A DNA stretch of 64,000 nt from Aurelia coerulea. Taxonomy: Eukaryota > Cnidaria > Scyphozoa > Semaeostomeae > Ulmaridae. Positions 55,301 to 59,966 of the stretch are shown piece by piece. The number at the start of each line of letters is the position of its first letter. The first letter of the stretch is position 1. The translations under genes were made by a program, and so were the position numbers. The stretch lies in NCBI GenBank assembly GCA_039566865.1, contig CM076943.1, positions 42,354,663 to 42,418,662 of the forward strand, given 5' to 3'. The notes under the pieces were generated by a model, which saw only the letters and a program-made list of their open reading frames with translations, searched no databases and was not told the DNA's origin.

Positions 55301-58146
55301 ATGAACTTTAGGCAGTTTTTGGCTCAATTTTTCAACATACTTGGTGATAGAATATTATTTTATTGAAAATGACGATTTTTGACTGATATTTTGGCAGAAA
55401 TTAACCAATTCTGATGACGTCATTTGTGCTGCCAATTTGTGCTATGTAATAAGAGACCAAAAGAACCTGCAAAATGGTGATAACCTATTACAAATGTATC
55501 ATTACAGTGTTTTTATTGAAAAAGTTTGAAGAAATTCAAAAAATTAGCTAATTAGTTCAAAATGGCAGCCAAAATAATGTCATTATAAAAAAATGTTGAT
55601 GTCATTAAATTCCAGAAATTCCGGTATCAAATTGAAGCCCTTTGTTTGCTGATTCATTTGCCATATAATACTTCATAATTCAATCAAATAATTCCATTGA
55701 AATCATTGAAAATAATGATTTTGCTGCTACCTCCTTCCGAGATTAGGTCCCAGTCCCCCAAGATCGCCTCAAAACTAAAATTTTAGAACACAGCTGAATC
55801 GGGCATGCAATTGCGCATCTAATGATCCCTTCCCTGGATATATGTGACAATATGTGAAAAAGTTATGAATTGTTTCCCGAAAATGAGATCCTGGGCACAT
55901 AGTGCTACCAACACTCGTTTGTTCGTCCTCGACCTCAAAAATCTCTCTTTACAGAACGATATATTTAGTGTTCAAAATCAGGCGCCCACTAAGCAAGGTG
56001 AGTGATTTACTGCACACCATTAAAATAACTTAAAGCCAGGTCTGACTTTCAAATTCAGAAGCAAACTGGTTTGTTGTGAACATCAAGCAATACTTTTCTG
56101 TTATCAAGCCCATGAATTCTCATAATTAACCCTCTTGCTTTTGAATAAATACCTGACTTTCAAACATAGCCTTCAATAACTGCTTTTGATTCCAAGCAAA
56201 GGACCGCGAAGCAGCTTCACAGGAAGCTTGCTGAAAACAAAGAAAACGATGAAGGGAAGAAAGAAGAAATGAAAGGAAAAAGGAAAGAAAGAAAAGGAGA
56301 GGAGAAAGAGTTCAAATTCAAGCTTTTCATTTTAAAATTCCAACTTAAAAATTCCAGCTATCAACAAGTACAAAACTACATTAACAACAACAAATAATTA
56401 TCAAAGTATACAAAAAGAGCTAAACTAAGCCTATTATTTTATAATACTAATGTCTTTAGTTCATTTTAAGATGGTAGATATGTTCAGAGACATTTTGAAC
56501 TTGGTATTTTGTGGAGAAAATATAAGATTTGAGTTTACTACGAAAAATGAAAACTGAAGGAGATTGTTTGATGACATCAGTAATGCTGTTCCAGGATTTC
56601 GCGCCTGCATATCTAACAGATCTTAAACCATACTGAAAGGTACTTTTACGAGTCATAAAAATGTCACCTTTAGAAGCCTGCCTTGTACCATGATGATAAA
56701 CAGATGTTACGGTTTCAAAAAAATTGTGAAAAAAGAAAGGAGAAATCTTGTTGACAGATTCATACACAAAAGTAAGCAGCTTTAAATCAAATAAATCATA
56801 TAACTTAAGAATTTTTAAATCGGAGAAAATTGGAGTAGATGGAGATGTAAAACTATTGAAAGCAATAGCTCTGATAACTTTCTTTTGAATGAGATATATT
56901 GGTTTAGTATGGATGTCATATGTGAGACCCCAGACAATGATTCCATACTGGAGAAATGAGGAAAATAAAGAGTTATATAAAGAGACTAGAACACTGGTTG
57001 GTAGAAGATGCCTTACTTTGAAGAATATACCACAAGTTCTTGACAGTTTCTTGGAAAGTTCACTTATATCATACTTCTAGCTTAGATTTGATCCAAAAGG
57101 AGACCAAGGAATTTGACATATATAGCTTGTTTTACATACTGATTACCAATTTTTATATTGATGCTGTCATTCAAAGAATTTTGTGGAGAGTGAAAAATTA
57201 CAAAGTTTGTTTTATCTACATTTAAAGCAAGTTTGTTAGCATCTAGCCACTTTTTGATATGTCTGAGCTCTTTGTTCACCATTTTTTGAAGATTAGTCGA
57301 ACTGTGAGATTCAAAGTAAATGTTTGTGTCATCAGCAAAGAGATAGAAGGATAACTTGGAAGATGAGTTGGGAAGATCATTGATGTAGATTAGGAACAAA
57401 AGTGGACCAAGGACAGATCCCTGAGGTACACCACAAGTAACATTCAAATGACTGGAATTGCAACCATTCACTTAAACATATTGACTCCTCTGTTACTAAG
57501 ATAGGATCTAAACCAAGCTAGGGCTGTTCCTCGAATACCATAGTGTTACCAATACCATACCAAAGAAAGAAAAAGGGGAGGAGAAAGAAAGAAGGATGGA
57601 TGGAAAGAAGATACAGTAGGATGACAAAGAAAACAAAGACTGAATGAAAAAGAGAGCAGGAAGGATTGAAAGGAAAGGAAGGAAAGAGTAGAAGAAAATC
57701 AATGTTGGATCTTTTCATTACAGTTTTGTGATCCAAGGAAGCTTTTTGGAGTGATACCAGTTCCTAGTGGCTCATCAACTACATTGTACACTGTATTGGA
57801 ATTCAGAAAACTGATAAAGCAATGGAAGGAAGATTTCTGTTTAGACTTTCCTTCACAAAGGCAAATATTTTTTCCATCACTGATCCAAAAACTAAAGAAA
57901 CGATAGAAACATACCACTTGATCTTTTATCAACTTTACGTAAGAATATTCCGGACAGGTCTTTTCTGTTGAATCTTTCAAGCTTATTTCAAGTCTGACTG
58001 TAGGCTGGTCTGTACTTGATTCTTTGTCATCTTTCTTGTTACTTTTTTCCTTTTCCCCAACTGAAGGTGCTTTTCCATTTGAAAATGATGTCTTGACTTG
58101 CAGAAGTGGCACACGCCTAGGTTCTGCCATCTCTTAGTTGCATTGT
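19019..58146 (-). CDS. UBN: Ubinuclein (UBN1/UBN2 orthologue), whole gene
   Basis: Subunit of the nuclear HIRA histone chaperone complex, which deposits H3.3-H4 independently of replication. Seventeen coding exons were recovered by matching splice sites, phase and homology; together they give about 1,120 codons, close to vertebrate UBN1. Order: N-terminal region (VRLEISLKDST...CPEYSYVKLIKDQ), then the HUN/Hpc2-related domain over coding exons 3-5 (KALAKKFEDKY, GYGYDESDPFVDNTEA, YDELVPADWTTQHGGFYIN), known to contact H3.3-H4; a basic and Ser-rich linker; the ubinuclein middle domain (LPENLPLILEAGVQSLKDAA, VYDHLAFYLPCTKDTLVKRA, KRKFNWTEEIRRLLCDVV, VRKLWPKGWM, RILFKESKSAHQD); a Ser/Pro/Lys-rich tail and a polyglutamine end. 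One small exon between 26071 and 33333 is missing, shown by a phase conflict. Introns are full of MITEs and contain two other genes. The coordinates run from stop codon to the acceptor before the ATG. Confidence 0.95.
19909..21093 (-). CDS. UBN: Ubinuclein long C-terminal exon
   Basis: 1,185 nt, acceptor TTTGCAG, donor AG|GTATGT, both phase 2. Encodes about 395 residues rich in Ser, Lys, Pro and Thr with low predicted order (SKVKKVTKKPELSTS, then SPSKPTGTQSSSRSSFKTPP). One block, EQFLPNFDGIQSILDYA, looks like a short ordered motif. Confidence 0.92.
21840..22257. mobile_element. MITE family F in ubinuclein intron
   Basis: AGAGGCCCTTTACATGACAA with ATTTCAACCC at the left is inverted at the right (GGGTTGAAATTTCTCATGTA, AAGGGCCTCT). 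The interior repeats CAACACGGGTTGAG in both directions, giving several overlapping hairpins. Confidence 0.85.
22379..22429 (-). CDS. UBN: Ubinuclein exon (RILFKESKSAHQDITQP)
   Basis: Acceptor TTTCACAG, donor GTAAGT, phase 2 on both sides. RILFKES continues the WPKGWM exon and matches the end of the ubinuclein middle domain. Confidence 0.9.
23380..23500 (+). repeat. 3' remnant of the SINE family at 52622
   Basis: GGTCACATCGAGAGGAACGA, then ACTATCTTCGGATGCTGAGG, parallels 52740-52840. The pol III promoter part is absent. Confidence 0.55.
24014..24069 (-). CDS. UBN: Ubinuclein exon (DFLENDVRKLWPKGWMTS)
   Basis: Acceptor TTTCCTAG, donor CAG|GTAAAA, phase 0 in and phase 2 out. VRKLWPKGWM is among the most conserved strings of the ubinuclein middle domain. 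Confidence 0.93.
24250..24640 (-). pseudogene. LINE C-terminal fragment
   Basis: Broken minus-strand frame reading TQHSNYRTRN, LQIPRNDFECVKKGLHYSAL, KAWNDIPINIRELPTLSRFK, KQLKNYYTS. This is the C-terminal tail of CR1/jockey-type reverse transcriptases. It has stops and lacks the catalytic core. Lies in a ubinuclein intron. Confidence 0.7.
24885..25075 (+). pseudogene. LINE reverse transcriptase fragment
   Basis: Plus-strand frame reads IRDNELEVVRKTKYLGVQID, CSLDWKEQIKAVSSNV, a stop, then RAVGFLRHAKL. KYLGVQID and the LDW...I motif are the thumb region of a CR1/jockey-type RT. It points toward the opposite-strand fragment at 24250. Confidence 0.7.
25185..25272 (-). CDS. UBN: Ubinuclein exon (RLLCDVVAVKVQLYK)
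   Basis: Acceptor TCTTAAAG, donor AAG|GTGAGA; phase 2 in, phase 0 out. RLLCDVVAVKVQLY corresponds to human ELLCQVVKIKLE. A SINE sits about 60 bp upstream of the acceptor. Confidence 0.9.
25335..25590 (+). mobile_element. tRNA-promoter SINE with hammerhead-like 5' end, copy 2
   Basis: Colinear with 13837-14090 from GCCGAATGATTCTATATACG to CCCACTCACGATAA, including A box TGGCGCAGTGA and B box GGTTCGATCCC. An imperfect duplication ATATACATCATA/ATATACATGATA flanks it. The hammerhead-like core is mutated (CUGAUAA). Confidence 0.8.
25863..25895. repeat. TTG microsatellite
   Basis: A run of TTGTTG triplets in a ubinuclein intron. Confidence 0.8.
25998..26071 (-). CDS. UBN: Ubinuclein exon (MPKRKFNWTEEIR)
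   Basis: Acceptor CTTTTCAG, donor AG|GTATCT; read in phase 0 it gives AMTPTEDKIKKNMPKRKFNW and TEEIR, matching human PRKKFQWNDEIRE. The upstream known exon ends in phase 2, so a small exon is missing between them. Confidence 0.88.
26510..26788. repeat. Right part of a TA-target MITE (family T)
   Basis: Ends AACGGGAGTACTTTTTTTTG then GGACACCCGGTA. Interior blocks (GATCAGCGGTG..., AAAAAGAGCTAA) resemble 31521-31975. A left end is not clear. Confidence 0.5.
26789..27342. other. Unassigned intron sequence
   Basis: AC-rich run of ACAAAACAAAG-type sequence (26900-26980); no gene or element recognised. Confidence 0.4.
27343..27625. mobile_element. TA-target MITE family O
   Basis: TA, CCGGGTGTCCCAAAATGATG... 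and ...GGTTATGGACATACAAGCACCCGG, TA. ATATGTCCATAACCAATGAA is inverted near the right end. About 280 bp. A related left end is at 52077. Confidence 0.85.
27626..29107. other. Unassigned intron sequence
   Basis: Possible old MITE pieces: an ATTTCAATTCGACACG direct repeat near 27880 and 27957, and a CACCCGGTAG end at 28062. I see nothing coding; the small frames lack splice or domain support. Confidence 0.4.
29108..29490. mobile_element. Foldback MITE family H
   Basis: TAGGTGTATCTTA...CATCCCTTGTTTCCCTGCGT and GAGTAATGGTATG...CGCAGGGAAACAAGGGACGA form arms of about 90 bp in inverted orientation. Related copies are at 7495, 33510 (fragment) and 37998. Confidence 0.8.
30010..30500. mobile_element. 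Foldback element with 18-bp target duplication and hammerhead-like motif
   Basis: An exact 18-bp direct repeat, ACGATTTGACTAAAAAGC, lies at 30010-30027 and 30483-30500. Inside are two inverted arms of about 150 bp at roughly 90% identity (GGAGAATGAAACAAGCGACG... and its inverse), separated by about 115 bp. The spacer carries CUGAAGA, U, stem GAACC/GGUUC, GAAAC at 30261-30289. Such a long duplication suggests target-primed reverse transcription, not a cut-and-paste MITE. Confidence 0.75.
30261..30289 (+). ncRNA. Hammerhead-like core in the foldback element
   Basis: CUGAAGA, one extra U, perfect 5-bp stem GAACC/GGUUC with loop AAGCCU, then GAAAC. A GUC triplet follows at 30315-30317, after which AAAUUAAU could pair with AUUAGAUUU upstream. 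Stem III would be weak, so activity is unproven. Confidence 0.4.
31154..31522. repeat. Element bounded by a G-tract and a C-tract
   Basis: About 12 G at 31166 and about 15 C at 31506 enclose 330 bp with weak inverted matches (CATATGAAATTCC, TGGGTCCCATAATG). Third example in the window of a G-run/C-run bounded unit. Confidence 0.4.
31521..31975. repeat. TA-target-like MITE family T, degenerate
   Basis: GGGTGTGTCCTAAAAAGGTA at the left and CAAATGGGAGTACTTT at the right resemble 26788 and its neighbours. The TA sites are not clear. Confidence 0.4.
32220..32818. mobile_element. hAT-like MITE family D, copy 2 (uninterrupted)
   Basis: CAACAAGGACAGATTTTGTA... to ...ACAAAATCTGTCCTTGTT. Target duplication TAGGGCAC (32212-32219) against TAGGGAAC (32819-32826). 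At 599 bp with arms over 200 bp, it is the reference full-length copy of the family. Confidence 0.9.
32886..33306. repeat. Dispersed repeat family J, copy 2
   Basis: Colinear with 15580-15985. It ends 27 bp before the ubinuclein exon 33333-33414. Confidence 0.75.
33333..33414 (-). CDS. UBN: Ubinuclein exon (AIEKEMPHQKKQYDAEVANA)
   Basis: Acceptor TTTGTAG, donor CA|GTAAGT; phase 1 in, phase 2 out. The KEMPHQKKQYDAEV helix corresponds to the IGRVMPEQIAKYQDEC region of vertebrate UBN1. Confidence 0.9.
33590..33640 (+). repeat. Tandem repeat, 10-bp unit AAGATTTTGT
   Basis: About five direct units of TAAGATTTTG. Confidence 0.9.
33641..34836. other. Unassigned ubinuclein intron sequence
   Basis: CAACAACAACAG microsatellites near 34065 and 34290, and a hairpin GTCGTAGTTAT...ATAACTACGA at 34766-34812 (see also 52890). 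No gene seen. Confidence 0.4.
34837..34963 (-). CDS. UBN: Ubinuclein exon (VYDHLAFYLPCTKDTLVKRA)
   Basis: Acceptor TTTGCAG, donor G|GTAAGC; phase 0 in, phase 1 out. HLAFYLPCTKDTLVKRAKTL matches human HLASFLPCSKDTLLKRARKL closely. Confidence 0.95.
35331..35652. mobile_element. TTAA-target MITE family Q, copy 2
   Basis: TTAA AGGGGCTC... to ...GGAGCCCCT TTAA. Inverted in orientation relative to 7882-8208 but clearly the same family (TGCGAGTTTACG..., GTGTCGGGGATTATCCATTG). Confidence 0.85.
35653..36021. mobile_element. TTAA-target MITE (family R)
   Basis: AGGGGCTGTACAAG... to ...GTTGAACAGCCCCT then TTAA. It shares the TTAA at 35649-35652 with the preceding element but has different interior sequence. 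Confidence 0.75.
36139..36181 (-). CDS. UBN: Ubinuclein exon (VARTLSKLPCKVRT)
   Basis: 43-nt exon; acceptor TTTACAG, donor GTGAGT; phase 2 in, phase 0 out. It joins the ubinuclein middle-domain exons on both sides without a frame change. Confidence 0.85.
36632..37252. mobile_element. TA-target MITE family K
   Basis: TA CCGGGTGACCCAGAAAAAAG... to ...CTTTTTTCTGGGTCACCCGG TA; 617 bp with arms covering almost half the element each (AAACACGCTCCTCGTTGTTT and its inverse near 36880). Confidence 0.9.
37251..37890. mobile_element. TA-target MITE family B, copy 3
   Basis: TA CCGGGTGAGTCAATAAAAAG... to ...CTTTTTGACTCACCCGG TA. It abuts family K, sharing the same TA. Confidence 0.9.
37998..38545. repeat. 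Repeat family H, copy
   Basis: GATGAGTCTCTTGTTTCCCT and TGTGCTCTTTGACTTCAAGA at the left; GAGTCCCTGTTGAGCAAGG with GCAGGGATACAAGGAACTCA at the right, the two ends being rough inverted matches. Confidence 0.65.
38583..39161 (-). CDS. UBN: Ubinuclein exon (basic linker plus start of middle domain)
   Basis: 579 nt; acceptor ATTTAG, donor GG|GTAAGC; phase 2 on both sides. Starts EKKRKKKIIIEDSEDSP, runs through a Ser/Lys-rich linker and ends LPENLPLILEAGVQSLKDAA...CRFFDASVNKTLLG. That last part is the beginning of the conserved ubinuclein middle domain. Confidence 0.95.
39203..39486. mobile_element. hAT-like MITE family A, left half
   Basis: AGCATAGGTTCCAAATCTTT through CAAGCAAAAGTCTGTCACTC; the right half is replaced by the tandem repeat at 39487. 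Confidence 0.7.
39487..39670 (+). repeat. Tandem repeat, about 45-bp unit
   Basis: Four units of TAGTACTAAAAGTTTCTTAA plus CATAAAAATGT-type spacer. The phrase GTTTCTTA recurs many times elsewhere in the window (family E, 59030-59400). Confidence 0.8.
40174..40857. mobile_element. TA-target MITE family M, inside family A
   Basis: TA CCGGGTGTCCCAAAAAAACG... to ...CGTTTTTTTGGGAGACCCGG TA, with arms that pair for over 150 bp (CAAATCTGCAATGATTAGAT and inverse). Confidence 0.9.
41063..41672. mobile_element. TA-target MITE family N, inside family A
   Basis: TA CTGGGTGCGCTAAAATAAAC... to ...TAGTTTATTTTGGCGCACCC GG TA. The two arms form a nearly full-length foldback (CACGTTTGGCAGGCC and inverse). 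Confidence 0.9.
41801..41934 (-). CDS. UBN: Ubinuclein exon (lysine-rich)
   Basis: Acceptor CTTTTCCAG, donor AA|GTATGT; phase 0 in, phase 2 out. KAKTKDGEKSASKTPKELST then KRKKQLLNKEKKQKKLESAL; low complexity, so the support comes mainly from splice phase and position. Confidence 0.85.
42020..42737. mobile_element. hAT-like MITE family D, copy 3 (diverged)
   Basis: CAACAAGGACAGACTTTGTA... to ...AAGCTGCCCTTGTT; target duplication CTCAAAAT (42012-42019) against CTAAAAAT (42738-42745). The centre holds an additional inverted pair around CCAAAACGAGGCTG. Confidence 0.8.
43033..43132. repeat. Hairpin with tRNA-like loop
   Basis: CCCCCCGTGCAGTAGGTTAA, TGCTC pairs with GAGCATTAACTTACTGCACG, GGGGGG. 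The loop includes GCGCAGTAGCG and GGGTTCGAGCTTT, which look like worn pol III A and B boxes. Confidence 0.6.
43418..44009. mobile_element. TA-target MITE family P, copy 2
   Basis: TA CCGGGTCAACCAGAAAAAAG TTCCAAC... to ...GGAACTTTTTTCTTGTTTAC ACGG TA. Colinear with 46710-47347. Confidence 0.8.
44509..44750 (+). CDS. P2RX7-domain gene, exon 1
   Basis: ATG in ATATAATGTCT context; codes the acidic leader ending ARFLKREPVENW. Donor TG|GTAAGTAT, phase 2. Confidence 0.85.
44509..46458 (+). CDS. Stand-alone P2RX7 ballast (C-terminal) domain protein, whole gene
   Basis: Three exons (44509-44750, 45321-45566, 46296-46458) join in phase to a 216-residue protein. Residues 1-70 are acidic and Ser-rich (DDDDD at about 43-47). 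From about 80, WCMCHKCSV, YRCCWEIL, DRIKCVTQHDDFV and the last exon YRWLIRWICGYLGWDNSRPL with RKFPV...GF match the cytosolic 'ballast' domain of the P2X7 receptor (CCRxxxR-type ends, Cys/His zinc sites, guanine-nucleotide binding in rat P2X7). No transmembrane P2X channel part is present, so this is not a receptor; its function is unknown. It lies inside a ubinuclein intron on the opposite strand, next to a THAP gene. Confidence 0.85.
45321..45566 (+). CDS. P2RX7-domain gene, exon 2
   Basis: Acceptor TGTGTTACAG, donor GA|GTAAGA, phase 2 both sides. Carries the Cys cluster (CMCHKCSV...YRCCWE) expected to bind zinc, ending in a basic stretch KRRDGKSYRKKKDTTE. Confidence 0.85.
45613..45805. repeat. 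Short MITE family L, copy 1
   Basis: AGAGACGTAGGAACCTGGGG... to ...GATGCTACCTACGTCCCT, with a 14-C run and GTGCCCT repeats. Second copy at 48786. Lies in the second intron of the P2RX7-domain gene. Confidence 0.7.
46296..46458 (+). CDS. P2RX7-domain gene, exon 3
   Basis: Acceptor TTCTTTTTAG; encodes FMRAVAYRWLIRWICGYLGW, the second half of the ballast domain, and stops after EERN. Confidence 0.87.
46710..47347. mobile_element. TA-target MITE family P, copy 1
   Basis: TA CCGGGTGAACCAGAAAAAAG TTCCCAC... to ...GTGGGAACTCTTTTTCTGGC TGACCCGG TA. Arms pair over much of the 634 bp. Confidence 0.85.
47437..47579 (-). CDS. Zinc-knuckle exon, probably 3' end of a nearby minus-strand gene
   Basis: After acceptor TTACTTTTGACAG the frame reads NVQEELLREYREKQQQAQDL, then RCCKKCKMPMKGHPQKRCPN and a stop. 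CxxC...H...C is a zinc-knuckle-like pattern. The entry phase (1) does not match the phase-0 end of the THAP exon at 48259, so either another exon lies between or it belongs to a different gene. Function unknown. Confidence 0.55.
48259..48534 (-). CDS. THAP gene, exon 4
   Basis: Acceptor CACATAG, donor CAT|GTAAGT; phase 0 both sides, 92 codons. Acidic stretch (ETDNLLEEEVGVSSAREVVE) then CTKC and a Lys/Arg-rich coiled coil. Confidence 0.7.
48259..49678 (-). CDS. THAP-type zinc-finger protein gene, frame-broken
   Basis: Exon 1 (49261-49678) encodes a THAP DNA-binding domain: YCVAG...C, FSPNANMHKFPNDKTVQKLW, RHRKDFTPTTSSHLCSGHF, and after a one-base frame change VAENSPQRNN...LEPGAVPTI, the AVPTF-type box that closes THAP domains. 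The break is near 49430-49440. Three further exons join in phase: 49040-49139, 48624-48664 and 48259-48534; the last contains CTKCTNLKKRLHNCQKIVSN, a probable coiled coil. THAP proteins are DNA-binding regulators related to P-element transposases. It lies in a ubinuclein intron, same strand. The break may be a real lesion, an error in the sequence or an unrecognised intron. Confidence 0.75.
48624..48664 (-). CDS. THAP gene, exon 3
   Basis: 41 nt, acceptor TCCTCCAG, donor AGG|GTACAC; phase 1 in, phase 0 out (ASSGPCATVLTYVR). Accepted because the phases fit both neighbours. Confidence 0.5.
48786..49008. repeat. Short MITE family L, copy 2
   Basis: AGAGATGTGGGAACCAGGAG..., a 15-C run, and ...AAGTTTGAGATGTTTTCTAC ATCC; colinear with 45613-45805. 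Confidence 0.7.
49040..49139 (-). CDS. THAP gene, exon 2
   Basis: Acceptor TTTTCTTAG, donor G|GTAACA; phase 0 in, phase 1 out. Encodes RTNQQCRTADNDITKSLDDF and NMLFVKSDVNVK; no known domain. Confidence 0.6.
49261..49678 (-). CDS. THAP gene, exon 1 (THAP domain)
   Basis: Starts MKPSPKKSRDGQNKKKKGGG then KYCVAG; the short basic leader before the first zinc Cys is compatible with THAP proteins. Cys at KYC and later C, then CSGH supply zinc ligands; W in KLWTNF and the AVPTI box are family marks. The two halves lie in different frames. Donor CAG|GTATAG. Confidence 0.75.
50033..50084 (-). CDS. UBN: Ubinuclein exon (NDMKDFKSPKKRRMIENK)
   Basis: 52 nt; acceptor CTTGCAG, donor AAG|GTAACC; phase 2 in, phase 0 out. 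PKKRR is a likely nuclear-import signal. Confidence 0.88.
50190..50592. repeat. CCCCCTCT-rich repeat family I, copy 2
   Basis: Left CTATAAAAGCTCTATTTAGC CCCC, right GGGGGCTTAATAGAGCATTT ACGG form inverted ends; CCCCTTCTCTAAGAAGCCCC-type units follow the left end. Confidence 0.75.
51229..51320 (-). CDS. UBN: Ubinuclein exon, HUN domain part 2
   Basis: Acceptor TTGACAG, donor AA|GTATGG; phase 0 in, phase 2 out. YDELVPADWTTQHGGFYIN, then GELHYR: the second half of the histone-binding HUN domain. Confidence 0.97.
51366..51870. repeat. Diverged family B-like repeat
   Basis: ATATCAAAGCAATTATATTG, CCCGTGGATATGGGAGATTT TCTG, CCTTCAAAAACG and GGTTTCTTGAAGCAAG with CTCGAGAAAATC are recognisable family B interior blocks in both orientations. 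Confidence 0.5.
51963..52028 (-). CDS. UBN: Ubinuclein exon, HUN domain part 1
   Basis: Acceptor TTTTCACAG, donor GCG|GTAAGT; phase 0. PYYHDIGYGYDESDPFVDNT plus EA is the signature of the Hpc2/ubinuclein domain. Confidence 0.97.
52077..52180 (+). mobile_element. TA-MITE left end interrupted by a Penelope-type terminal piece
   Basis: TA CCGGGTGTCCCAAAATGATA matches the left end of the 27343 element for about 35 bp, then switches at about 52115 to sequence matching the PLE end at 1219-1290 (ACAGCCCTGAAGAAGTCCTG). Confidence 0.65.
52135..52163 (+). ncRNA. Hammerhead-like core, second PLE copy
   Basis: CUGAAGA, A, GUCCUGC AUG GCAGGAC, then UAAA instead of GAAA. Loss of the invariant G12 should abolish activity, so this is a dead copy of the 1254 motif. 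Confidence 0.5.
52622..52860 (+). mobile_element. tRNA-derived SINE
   Basis: Begins GGGGATGGCTCAGTGGTAGC with A box TGGCTCAGTGG (52635-52645) and a B box starting GGTTCAA (52678); the following body GACATCGAGAGGAAGGAACA and CTGTGGATGCTATGTAGAAA recurs in part at 23380. Not a functional tRNA: the acceptor stem does not close. Confidence 0.75.
53349..53420. repeat. Perfect-arm hairpin
   Basis: ATGAGTCCCAGTAA and TTACTGGGACTCAT are exact 14-bp inverted repeats about 42 bp apart, with a second pair AGCGAT/ATCGCT-like inside. Probably a remnant of a family H-type end. Confidence 0.6.
53715..53816 (-). CDS. UBN: Ubinuclein exon (acidic, then KALAKKFEDKY)
   Basis: Acceptor CATATAG, donor TAT|GTGAGT; phase 0. 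DPFNDDDDDQLKALAKKFED leads into the HUN domain, like LAKKFEEKYG of vertebrates. Confidence 0.93.
53817..56152. other. Unassigned ubinuclein intron sequence
   Basis: 54500-56100 is long AT-rich DNA with TGACGTCA-type palindromes near 55230 and 55415. I found no exon, transposon end or RNA gene in it. Confidence 0.4.
56153..56230 (-). CDS. UBN: Ubinuclein exon (QASCEAASRSFAWNQKQLLK)
   Basis: 78 nt; acceptor TTTTCAG, donor CAG|GTATTT; phase 0. Sequence is not strongly conserved; accepted on phase and order. Confidence 0.8.
56310..57560 (-). mobile_element. CR1/jockey-type LINE, 5'-truncated
   Basis: Inserted in a purine-rich tract: AAAAGGAGAGGAGAAAGA before and AAAAAGGGGAGGAGAAAGAA after could be a target duplication of about 20 bp, though the tract is repetitive. 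Lies in the first coding intron of ubinuclein. Confidence 0.7.
56456..57540 (-). pseudogene. LINE reverse transcriptase, broken
   Basis: Reads GIRGTALAWFRSYLSNR, a frame change and a stop, then CGVPQGSVLGPLLFLIYIND (57420 region), YLFADDTNIYF with the catalytic Asp pair, IKKWLDANKLALNVDKTNF, and FLGLLLDQI. After more frame changes the C-terminal FQYGLRSVRYAGAKSWNSIT and FIFRSKLKSYIF ends at 56456. The catalytic region is recognisable, but several lesions make it inactive. Confidence 0.8.
57545..57700. repeat. GGAAGGAAAG purine tract
   Basis: About 150 bases of nearly pure A/G on the plus strand, continuing the tract at 56236-56310 on the other side of the LINE. Confidence 0.8.
57915..58146 (-). 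CDS. UBN: Ubinuclein first coding exon
   Basis: Splice acceptor TGTATTGCAG at 58147, ATG at 58130 (MAEPRRVPLLQVKTSFSNG). Contains TVRLEISLKDSTEKTCPEYS, the N-terminal ubinuclein motif. Donor GTG|GTATGT, phase 0. The 16 bases before the ATG are untranslated. Confidence 0.93.
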
Positions 58147-59966
58147 CTGCAATACAAAATTTAGCCATGAGTTAAGCTTGAAAGTAACCATGTCAACAAA
58201 AAACCAAGGCTAAAGATCCCTGCCTGGATATAGATTTTTAGGTTGTTTGTTCCCTGTGTATCAGTGGGAACGACCATTTACCAAGTTGGAAAACATGCAT
58301 GATTTGGCCTTACGCATAATAGTGAGTGAAACAAAATTAAAGGTGTGAGTAGAGTTGAAAAAGCAGTGAGAGTCACAAAAGTAATGATAGACACTTTTTA
58401 AACCTTTTTTGGTTCTCACAAGTCACACATGCGAGAACCCTTTCTCATATGCAAGCCAGACCGGAAAGTTTGTATAGCGCACAAAATATCTTGTACGCAC
58501 AGGAACTTATGCAGTTTTCAACCTGAGTAGCACAGTTGGCAACAAGCAACTGCAGAAATTGCAATTTATCTATGAAAATCTTACCAAGAACATCTGAACT
58601 TGCATGTGCAAAAAGAAACTTTCCAGTCTAGGCTGCATGCAAGCAGCAAGCTTAAAAAAGGTTCCTAGTTGGGAGCAAATGCAAGCTTCCCAACCAGGGT
58701 GGAAAGTTTGTTTTGATATGCCAAAGGTTCACGCCTCGCCAACTATCTAAAGACAACAGGCCTTTTGTTTTATATTGCTCTTGGTGTCATTCCTTCCCAA
58801 AATATATTTTGACTAAGGGGCCATCCACTTTCGATTTTCCTATTTTTAACAGCATTTGGCTGTTAAGATCGGAACCCTCACCCCCCTTTAACGGCCTTCT
58901 ACCAAAGTTCCTCCAACCGACCTAAAATTTTCGGCCAAAGTAAGATGTTGGGAGCAGCAAATAGAGGTCTTGTAAAACTCAGCTGGACTTCAACAGAAGA
59001 TACGCCATAAAGGAGGTAAAGTAAAACTGTCTTATTCTACATTTAGCATTTACAGGTTTTTTTTAAAAGAAACTGGTTTGTAAGAAACTAGAACTACGAT
59101 GACCAAAAATTTAAGAAACTCTAGTACTACGTTCAAGAACAGTTAAGAAACTCTAAAACTTTATTTCCCTTAAGTTATTTAGCTTTAGCTTAAGACGAAA
59201 CCCCCTCCCCCCATAACGGCAAAATGCTGTTAAAAAATTCGAAAATTGAAAGTCGATGACCCCTAACATACATGTTTCGTCTTACAGCGTGGCTTTCCAA
59301 CCTACCTGCCTAGGCAAGAAACAGATTAAGGAACTTTTGGCACTGAAAAGTGGACATTTTCATGTGTAATTAAGAGACTTTTAGTACCACTCGCAGATCC
59401 AAGTTTTTTACACGTTGCACTGTTTACTGTACTGCAGTGTAGACCAGGCCTATTACCGAACCGATCTAAAAACAACGTCAACTTATTCGTATGTATCATA
59501 ATTGATAAACTCCACTATCTCTATATGTTTCCAAAGAAAAATGTCAGTGAAGTCGAAACATAAAGGCCAAACCATTATATCTCCTGGAATCTGCAAGTAT
59601 TCTAAACTTGAACTGCGCCATCGAGTAAGTCTTTTCAATTTAGGCCATAAAAAACTTCTGCAGCTGCGGGGACGCCATCTTTGCTCTTCCTTCTCTCGAT
59701 TTGAGATTCTGCACTTTTCACAACTGCGCATGCTCAGAACAGCATGACGCATGCGCAATACGGATCGAGAACAAGATGCTTTTCAAACACAAGGATAATT
59801 TTTGAACGGCTTCACGGAGCCCGAAATAGGCTTGAATCACGAACGAAAACACAACCGAAGTTTTTGCCCAAAATAACCCGAAAAACGGGTGTACATGGGC
59901 TCTTTGTGATCCGTAAGAGATGCTGCATTAGGTAGTGGGTTAATTTACAAAATTATTGAGACTCAC
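58147..59966. other. Ubinuclein first intron
   Basis: Non-coding. 59030-59400 is rich in TAAGAAAC/GTTTCTTA phrases (family E-like). GCGCATGC-type NRF1-like palindromes lie at 59731-59758 (ACTGCGCATGC, ACGCATGCGCAA). Confidence 0.5.
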
